Positions 43,676 to 52,845 of a DNA stretch of 64,000 nucleotides are shown in pieces (position 1 is the stretch's first letter; the number at the start of each line of letters is the position of its first letter). The position numbers and the translations under genes were made by a program. The stretch is taken from the NCBI RefSeq assembly GCF_000760695.4, contig NZ_JHEG04000001.1, positions 2,886,452 through 2,950,451 on the forward strand, in the 5' to 3' direction. Source of the DNA: Tolypothrix bouteillei VB521301 (GTDB taxonomy: Bacteria > Cyanobacteriota > Cyanobacteriia > Cyanobacteriales > Nostocaceae). The notes beneath the pieces are model-generated. The model ran no database searches, was not told the DNA's origin, and saw only the letters and a program-made list of their open reading frames with translations.

Positions 43676-44854
43676 ATGCGTAAAAAAGATACCTCTCACC
43701 CCTACAGCGATCGCTTAAGTTTTGAGCGACTGATGTTGCTGATTGCAACTTTACTGAAACATCCGGGAATTGGCTGTCCGGATGTCATGGAATTACCCAA
43801 AGACAAACATCACAATGCTCTAACACAAGTGCAACTAGGGCTGCGAAAACTAGCAGATGTTTTTGGAATCCAATTACCAGCCAATTATCCTTCTACACCA
43901 ACATTGCGAAAAGACTTAGAAACCCTTCGAGAATACGGCATTCTAGATCGAAGGATGTATCGGTGGGGATACTATTTAGGTACGGGCGTCATGTCCCAAG
44001 AGGAACTGAAAGTTGCAGTGAATGCCATAGCGTCCCAAGCCAAATATCAAGGAGATTCCCAAGTCAGACGCATTCACGAGACTTTAAGCAAAAGGTTGCG
44101 AGGGTTAGATTTGCAACTCAACGGAGAATTTTTTTATCCCATCAGACAATATCTCAATCGTGCCATAGTCCATACCGATCCTGAAGAAATGGCAGAGAAA
44201 GGAAACAATCAAGACACCCTGTTCCACAAATTACCCATTTTGGAACAAGCCATTATCCAAGGATTGAATATTGAAATATCCCGAAGTAGCGACCTTTACG
44301 GTACCGGTCGAGTCGGACCAATACAAGTTGTTCCATTACAATTAATTTACCACGATATTGCTTGGTATTTACTGTACGAATACTGCCATGACGGACATTT
44401 AGCAATTGGGAGAATGAACCGATTCAAGAACTACTGTAAAGTTTTCAATGGATCGAGTAGGGGTACAGAAGCACAAAGATGCAGCCTAGCAAAAGCATAT
44501 GAACTGCTAGAAAATGGTTGGGGACTCAATTTAGGAGAACCAAACGACCAACAGTTAGAATTGCAAGGTAAGCTAGAGTTTGTCACTGTCAAAGTACGTT
44601 TTTTTCATCCACTAGCTGCTTTCATCTTAGAAGGAGAACTCCGCCATCCCAATCAAGAAATTATCTCCGGTCCCGTAGATGAAATGACAGGTAAAATTAA
44701 TTTTGTAGATTATACTATAGCGCTACCACCACGCTCTTTAAATGAGTTTTTGTTTTGGGTTTATCGTTATATGGATAAAGCTCAAGTCATTTCTCCTTCT
44801 TCTCTTGTGAAGAAACACCAGGAAGCCGCCAGCAATCTAGTAGCAAGATTTTAA
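43676..44854 (+). CDS. WYL-domain transcriptional regulator of the CRISPR locus
   Basis: A 392-residue protein. The N-terminal winged helix is spread over residues about 10-100 (RLMLLIATLLKHPGIGCPDV, TPTLRKDLETLREYGILDRR). A WYL domain follows (about 190-270: LEQAIIQGLNIEISRSSDLY, VVPLQLIYHDIAWYLLYEYC, AIGRMNRFK), where IAWYLLYEY corresponds to the namesake WYL core. A C-terminal extension follows. WYL regulators often bind nucleotide or nucleic-acid ligands, and cyanobacterial examples repress CRISPR or phage-defence genes. It is divergent from the cas1-side genes, with about 200 bp of shared upstream DNA, so control of that promoter is the natural expectation. Confidence 0.85.
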   Translation: MRKKDTSHPYSDRLSFERLMLLIATLLKHPGIGCPDVMELPKDKHHNALTQVQLGLRKLADVFGIQLPANYPSTPTLRKDLETLREYGILDRRMYRWGYYLGTGVMSQEELKVAVNAIASQAKYQGDSQVRRIHETLSKRLRGLDLQLNGEFFYPIRQYLNRAIVHTDPEEMAEKGNNQDTLFHKLPILEQAIIQGLNIEISRSSDLYGTGRVGPIQVVPLQLIYHDIAWYLLYEYCHDGHLAIGRMNRFKNYCKVFNGSSRGTEAQRCSLAKAYELLENGWGLNLGEPNDQQLELQGKLEFVTVKVRFFHPLAAFILEGELRHPNQEIISGPVDEMTGKINFVDYTIALPPRSLNEFLFWVYRYMDKAQVISPSSLVKKHQEAASNLVARF

Positions 44855-44902
44855 AAATCATCTCTGTTGTGGGTTAAGAAGATTGTCGCGTGGGACAAGG
44901 AC

Positions 44903-45375
44903 CTTTTATTAGTATGGTATTGCAATGCATGGAAATTGCCCTCAGAATAGAATTCTGGGGCTATACAAACAAAGTCCGCCTGCGCGGACTTCTTATTAAG
45001 TCCACGTAGGTGGACTTAGCCTGTATAGCCGCGATTTTAATCGCTTTTATTAGTATAGTATTGCAATGCATGAAAATTGCCCTCAGAATAGAATTCTGGG
45101 GCTACACAAACAAAGTCCGCCTGCGCGGACTTCTTATTAAGTCCACGTAGGTGGACTTAGCTTGTATAGCCGCGATTTCAATCGCTTTTATTAGTATGGT
45201 ATCGCAATGCATGGAAAGACAGCGGGAGTATCCCTGAGAGTTCCAATTGCCCTCAGAATAGAATTCTGGGGCTACACAAACAAAGTCCGCCTGCGCGGAC
45301 TTCTTATTAAGTCCACGTAGGTGGACTTAGCCTGTGTAGCCGCGATTTCAATCGCAAATGTAGCCCGTACAGCCG
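44903..45375. repeat. 141-bp tandem repeat, three units
   Basis: Units start at 44903, 45044 and 45185 (period 141 bp): CTTTTATTAGTAT(A/G)GTAT, GCAATGCATG, AATTGCCCTCAGAATAGAAT, TCTGGGGCTA, AAAGTCCGCCTGCGCGGACT, AAGTCCACGTAGGTGGACTT, TAGCCGCGATTT. Each unit holds two strong hairpins. The third has an extra insert of about 27 bp (GACAGCGGGAGTATCCCTGA). This fills most of the 575-bp gap between the WYL gene and the hydrolase; no gene is present. Confidence 0.9.
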
Positions 45376-45429
45376 CGATTTCAATCGCAAACGTGTTTTT
45401 CACTCATTGGAATGCTCCCACTACCAACC

Positions 45430-46284
45430 TCATTTAAAAAGCCAATCAAGTAACTCGCGATCGAAGAGTTCTGGTTCTTCAAGCTGAGGCGCATGACTGC
45501 TCTTTTCAAATATGCGGATAGTCAAATTGCGGAATTTATCTCTTATGGGTTCCCACAAATACGGTGGTGGAACAAGGTAATCATAACGCCCAAGTGCAAG
45601 AAGCACGGGTGCTTGCAACTTGTCTAAGTTCTGAGTAATATCTATGTCCCGAAAAACCTCGCCCCAAACATAATCAAACACAGCCATATTAACCTCTATA
45701 CCTTCCCAAAGTTTCGTCGCGTCGTAGTTGTAATCAAACCAACTTTTAGGTCCCATGAGAAGGCAAAAGGTAATAAAGGCTTTCTCAGGTGCAGCTTCTA
45801 TTTCTTGAGGTAATCTAGCCAGGTTTTTAGCAAGAACTGCTTTGCGTTCGGGACAAACCGAGTCATTCAGATATCGTTCTGAAGCCTTATGGGCTTCATG
45901 GGAGTAACTCGGTGCTCCACATATCAGGACAACACCAGACACATTAGCAGGATATTTCTTGGCATACTCAAGAGCCATAAATGCATGCCCTGAATGACCA
46001 ATAATGATAATATTATCCAAGCCTAATTCTTGTCTGACAAGCTCAATGTCATCAACAAGTCTGTCCAGTTGAAACTGAGTGGTGTCTTTACAATCGTAGG
46101 GCGGTGCGAAACCTCGATGATCGACAAAGACTAACTTTAGACTGTTACGAAGATTGCTCGAAAAGGTTCGAGAGTAATACAGGGAACTGCCAATGACGAT
46201 CGCAGGAGTCCCATTACCCTCAACAATATACTGGAGTTGAAAACCGCTTGAATTTATATACCCTTTCAAAGACATAATATTCAT
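45430..46284 (-). CDS. Alpha/beta hydrolase
   Basis: A 284-residue alpha/beta hydrolase of the proline-iminopeptidase/epoxide-hydrolase type (Met at 46284; a frame extension to 46347 exists but adds a non-conserved leader). SGFQLQYIVEGNGTPAIVIG opens the fold. FVDHRGFAPP follows the oxyanion strand. The nucleophile elbow is IIIGHSGHAF (Ser in GHSG). The acid is probably in ALGRYDYLVPP, and the catalytic His in FEKSSHAPQLEEPELFD. No signal peptide is seen. The substrate is unknown. It is monocistronic on the minus strand. Confidence 0.88.
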   Translation of the reverse strand: MNIMSLKGYINSSGFQLQYIVEGNGTPAIVIGSSLYYSRTFSSNLRNSLKLVFVDHRGFAPPYDCKDTTQFQLDRLVDDIELVRQELGLDNIIIIGHSGHAFMALEYAKKYPANVSGVVLICGAPSYSHEAHKASERYLNDSVCPERKAVLAKNLARLPQEIEAAPEKAFITFCLLMGPKSWFDYNYDATKLWEGIEVNMAVFDYVWGEVFRDIDITQNLDKLQAPVLLALGRYDYLVPPPYLWEPIRDKFRNLTIRIFEKSSHAPQLEEPELFDRELLDWLFK

Positions 46285-46371
46285 AAAAGCAAAATTCAAG
46301 ACTGGCTTGAGTGTTTGACTCAAAGGAGCAACTGAATAGATCTGCATTTCTACTCAGAAGCTGGCAATGAG

Positions 46372-46440
46372 CCTGGTCATGTGAGCATCCTACCTGCTTT
46401 GAATAACGAGCAGGCAAGATGCCCGCACCACAGGACATCA
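46372..46440. repeat. Dispersed hairpin
   Basis: GAGCATCCTACCTGCT faces AGCAGGCAAGATGCCCGCAC over TTGAATAACG. This is a hairpin type often scattered between cyanobacterial genes (the 'gcgggcatcttgcctgc' word). It lies in the short gap between two minus-strand genes. Confidence 0.6.
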
Positions 46441-46472
46441 CCAATCACCGTTTCTCGATCGCCAATTCCCAA

Positions 46473-46727
46473 TTAATCCCAAAGTAGACCACCCAAAACG
46501 TCCCAAGTTCTGGGACCAACGATACCATCTACGCGCAAACTATTATCTGCTTGAAAGTTTCTTACAGCGTCCTCTGTTTGCTGTAAGAAATTTCCAGTAT
46601 TGAGATCTCTACCAAGATAGCCTAAAGAAATGAGGATATTCTGTAGCAATCTTACAGATGAACCGGTGTCGCCACGTTTTACAGAAGGTAGTTCTCTAAC
46701 CGCAGATGCTTGTACTTCGGGTTCCAT
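46473..46727 (-). CDS. Peptidoglycan-binding domain protein
   Basis: An 84-residue protein consisting of one PG_binding_1 domain: VKRGDTGSSVRLLQNILISL, GYLGRDLNTGNFLQQTEDAV, RNFQADNSLRVDGIVGPRTW. The three-helix fold binds peptidoglycan or related polymers. No signal peptide is seen on this short chain (MEPEVQASAVRELPS), which is odd for a cell-wall protein; the protein may be a partner of another exported protein or act inside. Upstream is a 530-bp gap before hetI. Confidence 0.88.
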   Translation of the reverse strand: MEPEVQASAVRELPSVKRGDTGSSVRLLQNILISLGYLGRDLNTGNFLQQTEDAVRNFQADNSLRVDGIVGPRTWDVLGGLLWD

Positions 46728-47259
46728 AATTTGTTGTCCTTGAATAATGTACTAATTAATTCATCACACCCATCATCGGAAATTACGGTTTTTTAATGGT
46801 ACTCACCAGGGTAATATTTTGCCAAGTCTTTTGCTTTCTAACTTTAGAATGATTAAAGAATTTATAAAAGACGAAAAATGAGCCAAAAAGGTTTCCAACT
46901 AGACTATTCGTGTCAGCTCCTGAAATAGTATAATTAAGAGTAAGTCAAAAAGCAAAACCGATTTTGACAACTCACTTTTTTATCTCCTGAAAAAGCGACA
47001 AGGCTGTTTGGCTGTGTGATGTGAGTTTAAGCATCGGATTATACAGTGGTCTTCTGCTGCATACTCCGTAGGAGGAGAGGCAACTCTACCAATCCTCAAT
47101 GTCTTGTCAGATGAGCGGTAACTAATCGATACTGGTTGGGAACGGTTGTTCGCAATCAACAGGCACTACCGCCGGGGAGGAAAACCTACCTCACCCATCC
47201 CTTCAAAATTTAGGTATTGAAATTTCAAACATTAATTACGATCCTTACTGCGTAACTCA
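46728..47259. ncRNA. Long gap before hetI, possible structured RNA
   Basis: No reading frame is convincing. From about 47030 to 47185 the plus strand holds several nested complementarities: CTCC-GTA-GGAG; GAGGA facing TCCTC around GGCAACTCTACCAA; GTTG facing CAAC across TTCGCAA; and GCGGT facing ACCGC enclosing the last. This may be a structured 5' leader of hetI or a separate small RNA. The family is not recognised. Confidence 0.3.
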
Positions 47260-47979
47260 ATGAGCGTTGATAATTCTTCGTGGCTGACTGCACCGACAAA
47301 CTTAACCCTACTACAGGATGAAGTTCATGTCTGGCGAATTAACCTTGACCAATCAGATGCACAACTGCAACAATTGGCAGCGACTCTCTCTAGTGATGAA
47401 GTTTGTCGGGCTAAGCGGTTTTATAAAGAACAGCATCGGCAGCGTTTTATTGCCGGTCGGGGAATTTTACGTACTATTTTAAGTCGTTATTTGGAAATAG
47501 AACCGCAACTTTTACAGTTCGCTTACGAACCCTCTGGCAAACCTGTTTTAGATGATTCCTTTGCCGATCGCAAGCTGTGGTTTAATCTCACCCACTCTCA
47601 AGGGTTAGCTCTGTGTGCAGTGAGTTGCGATCGCAAAGTCGGTATAGATTTAGAATACGTTCGCCCAATTTCCGATGTTCTCAGTCTTGCCAATCGATTC
47701 TTTGCTCCTGGGGAGTATGCAGTGTTAAGTTCGCTGTCACCCCACCAAATGCAAGAAGTATTTTTCCGTTACTGGACTTGTAAAGAAGCATATTTAAAAG
47801 CAACTGGCGTGGGAATAGCACAATTAGAGCAAATCGAGGTTTTGCTGACACCGGGACAACCTGCTAAGCTCAAGACAGAGCAACAGTGGAGTCTACTAGA
47901 GATTGTACCTGATAGTAATTCTGTGGCGGCGATCGCTGTGGAAGGTTCTGGGATTCGTCTCACCCGTTGGCAGTATTGA
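47260..47979 (+). CDS. hetI: 4'-phosphopantetheinyl transferase HetI
   Basis: A 239-residue Sfp-type transferase that moves phosphopantetheine from coenzyme A to the Ser of acyl and peptidyl carrier proteins. Signatures: KVGIDLEYVRP (residues 127-136; the Asp and Glu bind magnesium) and FFRYWTCKEAYLKATGVGIA (about 168-187). HNL-type FNLTHSQGLALCAV is at about 109-122. In Anabaena hetI lies beside the heterocyst-glycolipid genes; here the glycolipid island (hetM and beyond) starts about 1.3 kb away on the other strand. It should arm the carrier domains of HglE and HetM. Confidence 0.93.
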   Translation: MSVDNSSWLTAPTNLTLLQDEVHVWRINLDQSDAQLQQLAATLSSDEVCRAKRFYKEQHRQRFIAGRGILRTILSRYLEIEPQLLQFAYEPSGKPVLDDSFADRKLWFNLTHSQGLALCAVSCDRKVGIDLEYVRPISDVLSLANRFFAPGEYAVLSSLSPHQMQEVFFRYWTCKEAYLKATGVGIAQLEQIEVLLTPGQPAKLKTEQQWSLLEIVPDSNSVAAIAVEGSGIRLTRWQY

Positions 47980-47999
47980 TTTGAAACCAGAGGGCTTCC

Positions 48000-48140
48000 C
48001 CATCTCGTTCCCAGCTAGAGGCTGGGAACGAGATGGGGGGTCAGACTGAATCCGTTTCTTGTACCCCCTTGATAATAATTAAATAATTAAGTCCGCGCAG
48101 GCGGACTTTGTTTGTATAGCCTCGATTTTCAATCGTTAGG
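48000..48140. repeat. Hairpin repeats between hetI and the methyltransferase gene
   Basis: CTCGTTCCCAGC-TAGA-GGCTGGGAACGAG (48012-48040) is a near-perfect hairpin; relatives lie at 49259-49290, 50878-50912 and 51070-51096. It is followed by the AGTCCGCGCAGGCGGACT module (48090-48108) shared with several other gaps. Confidence 0.7.
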
Positions 48141-48162
48141 GTAAAAGGGGTTGAAGACGTTG

Positions 48163-49116
48163 CTACATTTTACGAAAAACGACAGTCATCTCCAGTTGAA
48201 AACTCAGCCAATAGCCGAAAATAGCATAGAAAAGAAATTTATGAGAACTGAGTGCTTTGTGCAAGTCTAGAGATTCATAAAGAACATTTAAAGTACTGTC
48301 AAAGAGTCGCTGGTATTGATTCCAGGCACGAGTATTTAAACCGAAAATAAGTGTATCGTGAAAAGCGCGATCGATAAATTTTACGGGTTTCCAACCTCGA
48401 TCGCGACCCAGGGATTCTAAAGTTTTGCGAGTATAAATGTGGAGGTGATAAGGAACATGCACTGAGTTATAGAAATCGGATAAATAAGGTTGATTTAAAT
48501 CAATTTTATCTGCATTTGGTGTACCGATGAAAATATAACCACCAGGAGCAAGCATACGATCTAAATCGGCTATAAGTGCATGTGGATCTTCAACATGTTC
48601 GATAACATCCTGAAGCAAAATGTAATCAAAAGGACCTTTCTCCAGCGTTGCAGGATTGCCATATCCATTTTTGGGTGCGTAAGGATCGTAACCGTAACAA
48701 TTTGTAAAACCGCGTTCTTGAAGATACTGTATAAACAAACCGTTAGCACAACCGTAATCAAGGATAGAGTGAGTTTTAGAAAATCCTTGTTTTGTCAGTT
48801 GTTTGTACAGATTATTGTATAATATCCGCAAAACCCAAGTTAACTTTGCATTAGCAAATGGGTATTTTGCATAGTAATGAGCCAAGTCTACAACGTCCAA
48901 GCAGTGAATGTTTTTGCACTTAGGGCATCGCCACACGGAAAATTTTTCATTCCTAAAAGCTCTGACATTACAGGGAAAGTTGCGAAATGCAGAAACATCT
49001 TGAAGGGATATAGTATAATCGCAAATCACACATTGATTGCGTTTTTGACCAATTTTGGGAAACGTGCGTGGGGATAAAGTAGGATTTGAGAGATTCGCGA
49101 TCGTTGTATTTGACAT
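48163..49116 (-). CDS. Class I SAM-dependent methyltransferase with zinc ribbon
   Basis: A 317-residue protein (Met at 49116; a TTG six codons upstream is less likely). The N-terminus holds a Cys-pair motif, NQCVICDYTIS and WRCPKCKNIHC, likely a zinc ribbon. Then comes a Rossmann methyltransferase: HSILDYGCANGLFIQYLQER (SAM motif I), FDYILLQDVIEHVEDPHALI, LDRMLAPGGYIFIGTPNADK. The C-terminus, FYAIFGYWLSFQLEMTVVFR, is hydrophobic. Proteins of this kind often methylate sugars or lipid-linked intermediates. In Anabaena the corresponding interval between hetM and hetI holds hetN; here this gene takes the place. A role in glycolipid or polysaccharide synthesis is only suggested by location. Confidence 0.82.
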   Translation of the reverse strand: MSNTTIANLSNPTLSPRTFPKIGQKRNQCVICDYTISLQDVSAFRNFPCNVRAFRNEKFSVWRCPKCKNIHCLDVVDLAHYYAKYPFANAKLTWVLRILYNNLYKQLTKQGFSKTHSILDYGCANGLFIQYLQERGFTNCYGYDPYAPKNGYGNPATLEKGPFDYILLQDVIEHVEDPHALIADLDRMLAPGGYIFIGTPNADKIDLNQPYLSDFYNSVHVPYHLHIYTRKTLESLGRDRGWKPVKFIDRAFHDTLIFGLNTRAWNQYQRLFDSTLNVLYESLDLHKALSSHKFLFYAIFGYWLSFQLEMTVVFRKM

Positions 49117-49296
49117 CTGCAACTTTAATAACAATTGTGGAAACTGAGTGTTTTCCTGGAAAAGACCTCACCCCCAACCTCTTTTATGAACAGAGAGCTT
49201 GAAGCGTCGATTTTCTAGTGTGGGTTGGAAGCGATCGGGTGAGGTTTTTGGGATATACTCGTTTCCCAGCCAGAGTCTGGGAACGAGAGGTAACGA

Positions 49297-50817
49297 CTAA
49301 GCGACGTTCAAGAAACCGCTTTCAATCAGGTACGCAGAGTAGGTCATAAATAACCTCGAATCAATGGGAGGGCAAATAATAGAGCTTCCTGCTAGAGCGT
49401 CAAGGGTTTCTTTACAGCTGATAATAGGTCTTTTTGCTTGTAGGTACAAATCTGGGATGGTTAGCCCTTCTTGGGACCACTTTTCAAGCAAGAAAGGACG
49501 CAGGGTGTACAAAGAATTATCCCCAGAAGATAGGCTCTTCATTAATTCTGATTGCCATGCATCATAAGGCATCAATTGGATGGGATAACCAAAAGAGCGC
49601 ATCCAATCTACTAACATCTTTAAAGGTACTGGTTGGGGATGTTGTAAGTGGAACGCCTTGCCAATCGATTCTTTTTGCTGTGATAAATAAACAATTGCTT
49701 TGCTTACATAATCTACAGGAGACATATCCATCATGTAATCGACATCTGGAAAATACCCCATCTCCAGACAGCCTTTTATCATCAAGCAGATAAAGTCATT
49801 TGTATTGGATACGCCTGTTTCACTGTGTCCGCCAATTAATGGGGGTCTGTGGATTGTGATAGGTAGCCCGCGTGAGCCTGCTAGTTTGACTAATTTTTCA
49901 GCAACCCATTTTGTCTGAGAGTATCCTAGATATATACCTTCCCACTGGTCAAAACTATCTTGCTCTCTGACAACTTGACCGGCATAAACTGGAGATTCAA
50001 AGATTGCGACACTAGAAACGTAATGCAAGGGCTTAGTTTTGAGATTACTTGCCAAACGAATCACTTCTTGCGTGCCTAAAACATTAGCAGTTTTAAGTGC
50101 AGAGTAAGGATACACGTAATTCAACATAGCAGCGCTATGATATACAGCATCAAGATTAGCTGCTAGCATATCAAAGCCTTCCTGGCTCAAACCAAGAAGA
50201 GGCTGAGACAAATCTCCAGGAACAGCAATGATTCTGGAATTAAATTTTTCTTCCCAAATAGCATACTGTTGTAAATTTTGCTTCAGCTTGCGCTTCCCGT
50301 CTTCAGAATTAGATGCGCGTACCAAGCAGTAAATATCTGCATGAGTTGATTGCAGCAGTTCGTAAATAATAAAAGCCCCTAAATAGCCCGTTCCTCCTGT
50401 CAAAAAGACATTATTGAGTTCAGAAGGAAATTCAAAAGAAGATGCAGGACGGATACTTGGATCTAAAACAACTTCAGCACTCAAATCTAAAGTTTTAGCT
50501 TTTGCTGTAGGAGAATTTCCTCCAGATGCGTTCTTAGTATCTGAAACACCTGAATTTTTCTCTTGCGATTCTTCAGCCAAGCGTTCTGAAAGAGCCTCAA
50601 TATTGGGATAATGCCACAACAGCATTGGCGACACTTCAAATCCAAGCATCTTCTCTGTATTGGTAATCAACACCATAGCTTGGGCAGAATTCAAACCATA
50701 ACTATCTAAAGGCTCTCGAACATTAATTTCACGTGGTGAAATCTTTAATGCTTGTGCAAGATTGGATACTAACCATGCTTGAATTTCTTCTGCAGTGCGA
50801 GATTGATTTGAAACCAT
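49297..50817 (-). CDS. hetM: Thioester reductase with acyl carrier domain, HetM/HglB
   Basis: A 506-residue protein, the same length I recall for Anabaena HetM. The N-terminal acyl carrier domain has [14 protein letters not shown] (Ser44 is the phosphopantetheine site). The C-terminal domain is a thioester reductase of the SDR fold: [20 protein letters not shown] (residues about 137-156), [30 protein letters not shown] (Tyr and Lys catalytic). It is expected to release the polyketide chain as an aldehyde or alcohol during heterocyst glycolipid synthesis. AGAGGT stands before the ATG. It is the last gene of the minus-strand hgl cluster; the PfaD-type gene lies 353 bp upstream. Confidence 0.93.
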   Translation of the reverse strand: MVSNQSRTAEEIQAWLVSNLAQALKISPREINVREPLDSYGLNSAQAMVLITNTEKMLGFEVSPMLLWHYPNIEALSERLAEESQEKNSGVSDTKNASGGNSPTAKAKTLDLSAEVVLDPSIRPASSFEFPSELNNVFLTGGTGYLGAFIIYELLQSTHADIYCLVRASNSEDGKRKLKQNLQQYAIWEEKFNSRIIAVPGDLSQPLLGLSQEGFDMLAANLDAVYHSAAMLNYVYPYSALKTANVLGTQEVIRLASNLKTKPLHYVSSVAIFESPVYAGQVVREQDSFDQWEGIYLGYSQTKWVAEKLVKLAGSRGLPITIHRPPLIGGHSETGVSNTNDFICLMIKGCLEMGYFPDVDYMMDMSPVDYVSKAIVYLSQQKESIGKAFHLQHPQPVPLKMLVDWMRSFGYPIQLMPYDAWQSELMKSLSSGDNSLYTLRPFLLEKWSQEGLTIPDLYLQAKRPIISCKETLDALAGSSIICPPIDSRLFMTYSAYLIESGFLNVA

Positions 50818-51170
50818 ATTGACCTCTTGCGATTTTAGATTTTAAATTTTGGATTTTGGATTTGAGAATTTGGTATGACTCGTTTCCAGGCTCAGCCTGG
50901 GAATGATGAGTAGGAAGGAGGCTCCACCTCCATTGATTTACTCCCTTCTCGCTACACGACTGATATTCTTCTTTTCTTTCTTCGTGTCCTTTGCGTCTTT
51001 GCGGTTCATTTAAATCGGTAATCTTTTGCTAGAATAGGATTAGTTTTGAGGCAAAACCTCAATTTATGCATTCCCAGGCTGAACCTGGGAACGAGTTAGA
51101 GGAAATCGAACGAGGTAGAATGAGATAGAGACGGATAAATTATCTTTCCTCGCTCTCTAATTCCTCATTT
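50818..51170. repeat. Gap between hetM and the PfaD-type gene with hairpin repeats
   Basis: TTTCCAGGCTCAGCCTGGGA (about 50882) and ATTCCCAGGCTGAACCTGGG (about 51070) belong to the same hairpin family as 48012 and 49259. TTCGTGTCCTTTGCGTCTTT (about 50982) belongs to a family shared with 57990-58080 and 58216-58250. No gene and no clear promoter are seen. Confidence 0.6.
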
Positions 51171-52823
51171 TTAACTAGGGAGATATTGACCGTAGAAATC
51201 AGCCATTTGCAAACCTTGAATTTTCAAACTTTGAATGCGGTGTAAATATGCTGCTCCAGTCATAATGTGATGGGCGACATCAACAACTTTGCGATTAGTT
51301 GGTTCAGCAAGATAAGAACCACCGACCCAGTTATTAAAGCTTCCTATTGCAGGACCGCACCAAACTTGATAATCAACTTCTCTTCCCTTTTCTCCGCCAG
51401 TAGACCAACGAGAAGATAATCCTAAATACCATTTAAAAATTGCAGCCATTTTGATTTTGGGATTGCTGACTGCTTTGTTGAGTTTTTCCGGATTACTTTG
51501 GGATAAATAAGTTACGGTTTCTTCCCAGACTTGGTCTAAAGTCTTGCGGAAAATCTGTTTTTCTAACTTCTCTCGTTCTTGACTAGGAATATCATCAATT
51601 GAATTATAGTTTCTGTATAACTCATATAATTTTTGCGCTCTTAAAGCAAACATAGTTCCTTTCTTAAGAACTTGAAGTTTGACTCCCATTTCAAACATAT
51701 CTGCAGCAGGAGCCATCATGACATCAGCCATATCAGCTTGCGCCAGTAATTTCTTGGTATATTCGCTTGTTCCAGCTTCAACACAGGATTGATTGATCGA
51801 TCCTGTCACTACATAAGCAGCACCCATCATAAATCCTGCTAAAGCTGATTCTGGCGTACCAATTCCTCCTGCAACTCCCACTCGAATCGGTGTTGAGTAA
51901 TGATATTGGTCTTGAATTTCATTCTTTAAAGCTAGAATCGAAGGTAACAGACACACGAGAGGGCGATTGTCTGTGTGACCGCCAGAATCTGCTTCCACAG
52001 TAATATCATCAGCTATGGGTAATTGCGCTGCTAAATTTGCCTGTAATTCAGTAATCAGCCCTTGTTGCACGAGTTCTTTTAAGATCTTGAGCGGTGCTGG
52101 TTGGAGAAATTTGCTAGCAACTTCTCGCCGAGAAATTTTAGCAAGGACTTTGTTTTTAATTTCAATTTGATTTGCTGCATTCACACCTAACCCCGCAGCA
52201 CGATAATAGACAATATTTGGAGTTAAATCTAAAAATGCCGATGCTTCTATGGTTGTGACCCCATATTTGAGGTACAAATCCACAGCACGACGTTCAATAG
52301 TGGGTTCATTGGGGCTGTGAATCAAATTAAAAGCATAGGGACCTTGGGGTAAAGCTTCTTGGATGCGGTGAATCGCACCTTTGAGCCGATCCGGGCTCAA
52401 TCCACCCGCACCAAAAGAACCTAATAGTTTTTCTTTCCCCAGTGCAATGACCATTTCTTCAGAAGCAATACCACCAGCCATCGCACCAGTCGAATAAGCA
52501 CATTTCACGTCGTGAAACGACAAAAAACTAGAGTCGCCTAAATTTGCTGTTGATACGGGTGGAACTGTAAGTAACAGTTCTCCTTGTCCTGTTTTCCCAT
52601 TATCTGTAAAAGAGAGATAACCATCGTTAGTAACACCTATTTTTCCAGCGACTCTAACGACATAGCATGGTCGATCTAATTTCAGCAATTTCTCTTTGAT
52701 TGCTGAGTGTTCAAAAGCAACGCAATCTAAAGAGCCTTTCCAAACTTGATTTTGATAAAATGCGTTGCTGTGAAATTTCAGTCCGTTATCGTGGTTGCTT
52801 AAAACTGTATTTTCGGTTTTCAC
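51171..52823 (-). CDS. PfaD-family enoyl reductase/nitronate monooxygenase-like protein
   Basis: A 550-residue PfaD-type FMN TIM barrel, starting at a GTG (52823) with AAGGA upstream. Landmarks: HDVKCAYSTGAMAGGIASEE at the N-terminal third; LLGSFGAGGLSPDRLKGAIH; TVEADSGGHTDNRPLVCLLP (flavin-binding His); RVGVAGGIGTPESALAGFMM; GAAYVVTGSINQSCVEAGTS; and the C-terminal YLGLSSRWSTGGEKGREVDY. In polyunsaturated fatty acid synthases PfaD is the trans-acting enoyl reductase. Its place between hglC and hetM suggests the same task for the heterocyst glycolipid chain (the hglA position in Anabaena). Intergenic DNA to hglC is filled by a 7-bp array. Confidence 0.92.
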   Translation of the reverse strand: MKTENTVLSNHDNGLKFHSNAFYQNQVWKGSLDCVAFEHSAIKEKLLKLDRPCYVVRVAGKIGVTNDGYLSFTDNGKTGQGELLLTVPPVSTANLGDSSFLSFHDVKCAYSTGAMAGGIASEEMVIALGKEKLLGSFGAGGLSPDRLKGAIHRIQEALPQGPYAFNLIHSPNEPTIERRAVDLYLKYGVTTIEASAFLDLTPNIVYYRAAGLGVNAANQIEIKNKVLAKISRREVASKFLQPAPLKILKELVQQGLITELQANLAAQLPIADDITVEADSGGHTDNRPLVCLLPSILALKNEIQDQYHYSTPIRVGVAGGIGTPESALAGFMMGAAYVVTGSINQSCVEAGTSEYTKKLLAQADMADVMMAPAADMFEMGVKLQVLKKGTMFALRAQKLYELYRNYNSIDDIPSQEREKLEKQIFRKTLDQVWEETVTYLSQSNPEKLNKAVSNPKIKMAAIFKWYLGLSSRWSTGGEKGREVDYQVWCGPAIGSFNNWVGGSYLAEPTNRKVVDVAHHIMTGAAYLHRIQSLKIQGLQMADFYGQYLPS

Positions 52824-52845
52824 GATGATAATCCTTAGGTTTTAA

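Noticed and set aside
46372..46440. tRNA-like fold near the alpha/beta hydrolase
   Set aside because: It is a simple hairpin of a dispersed repeat and lacks T-loop and anticodon-loop features.
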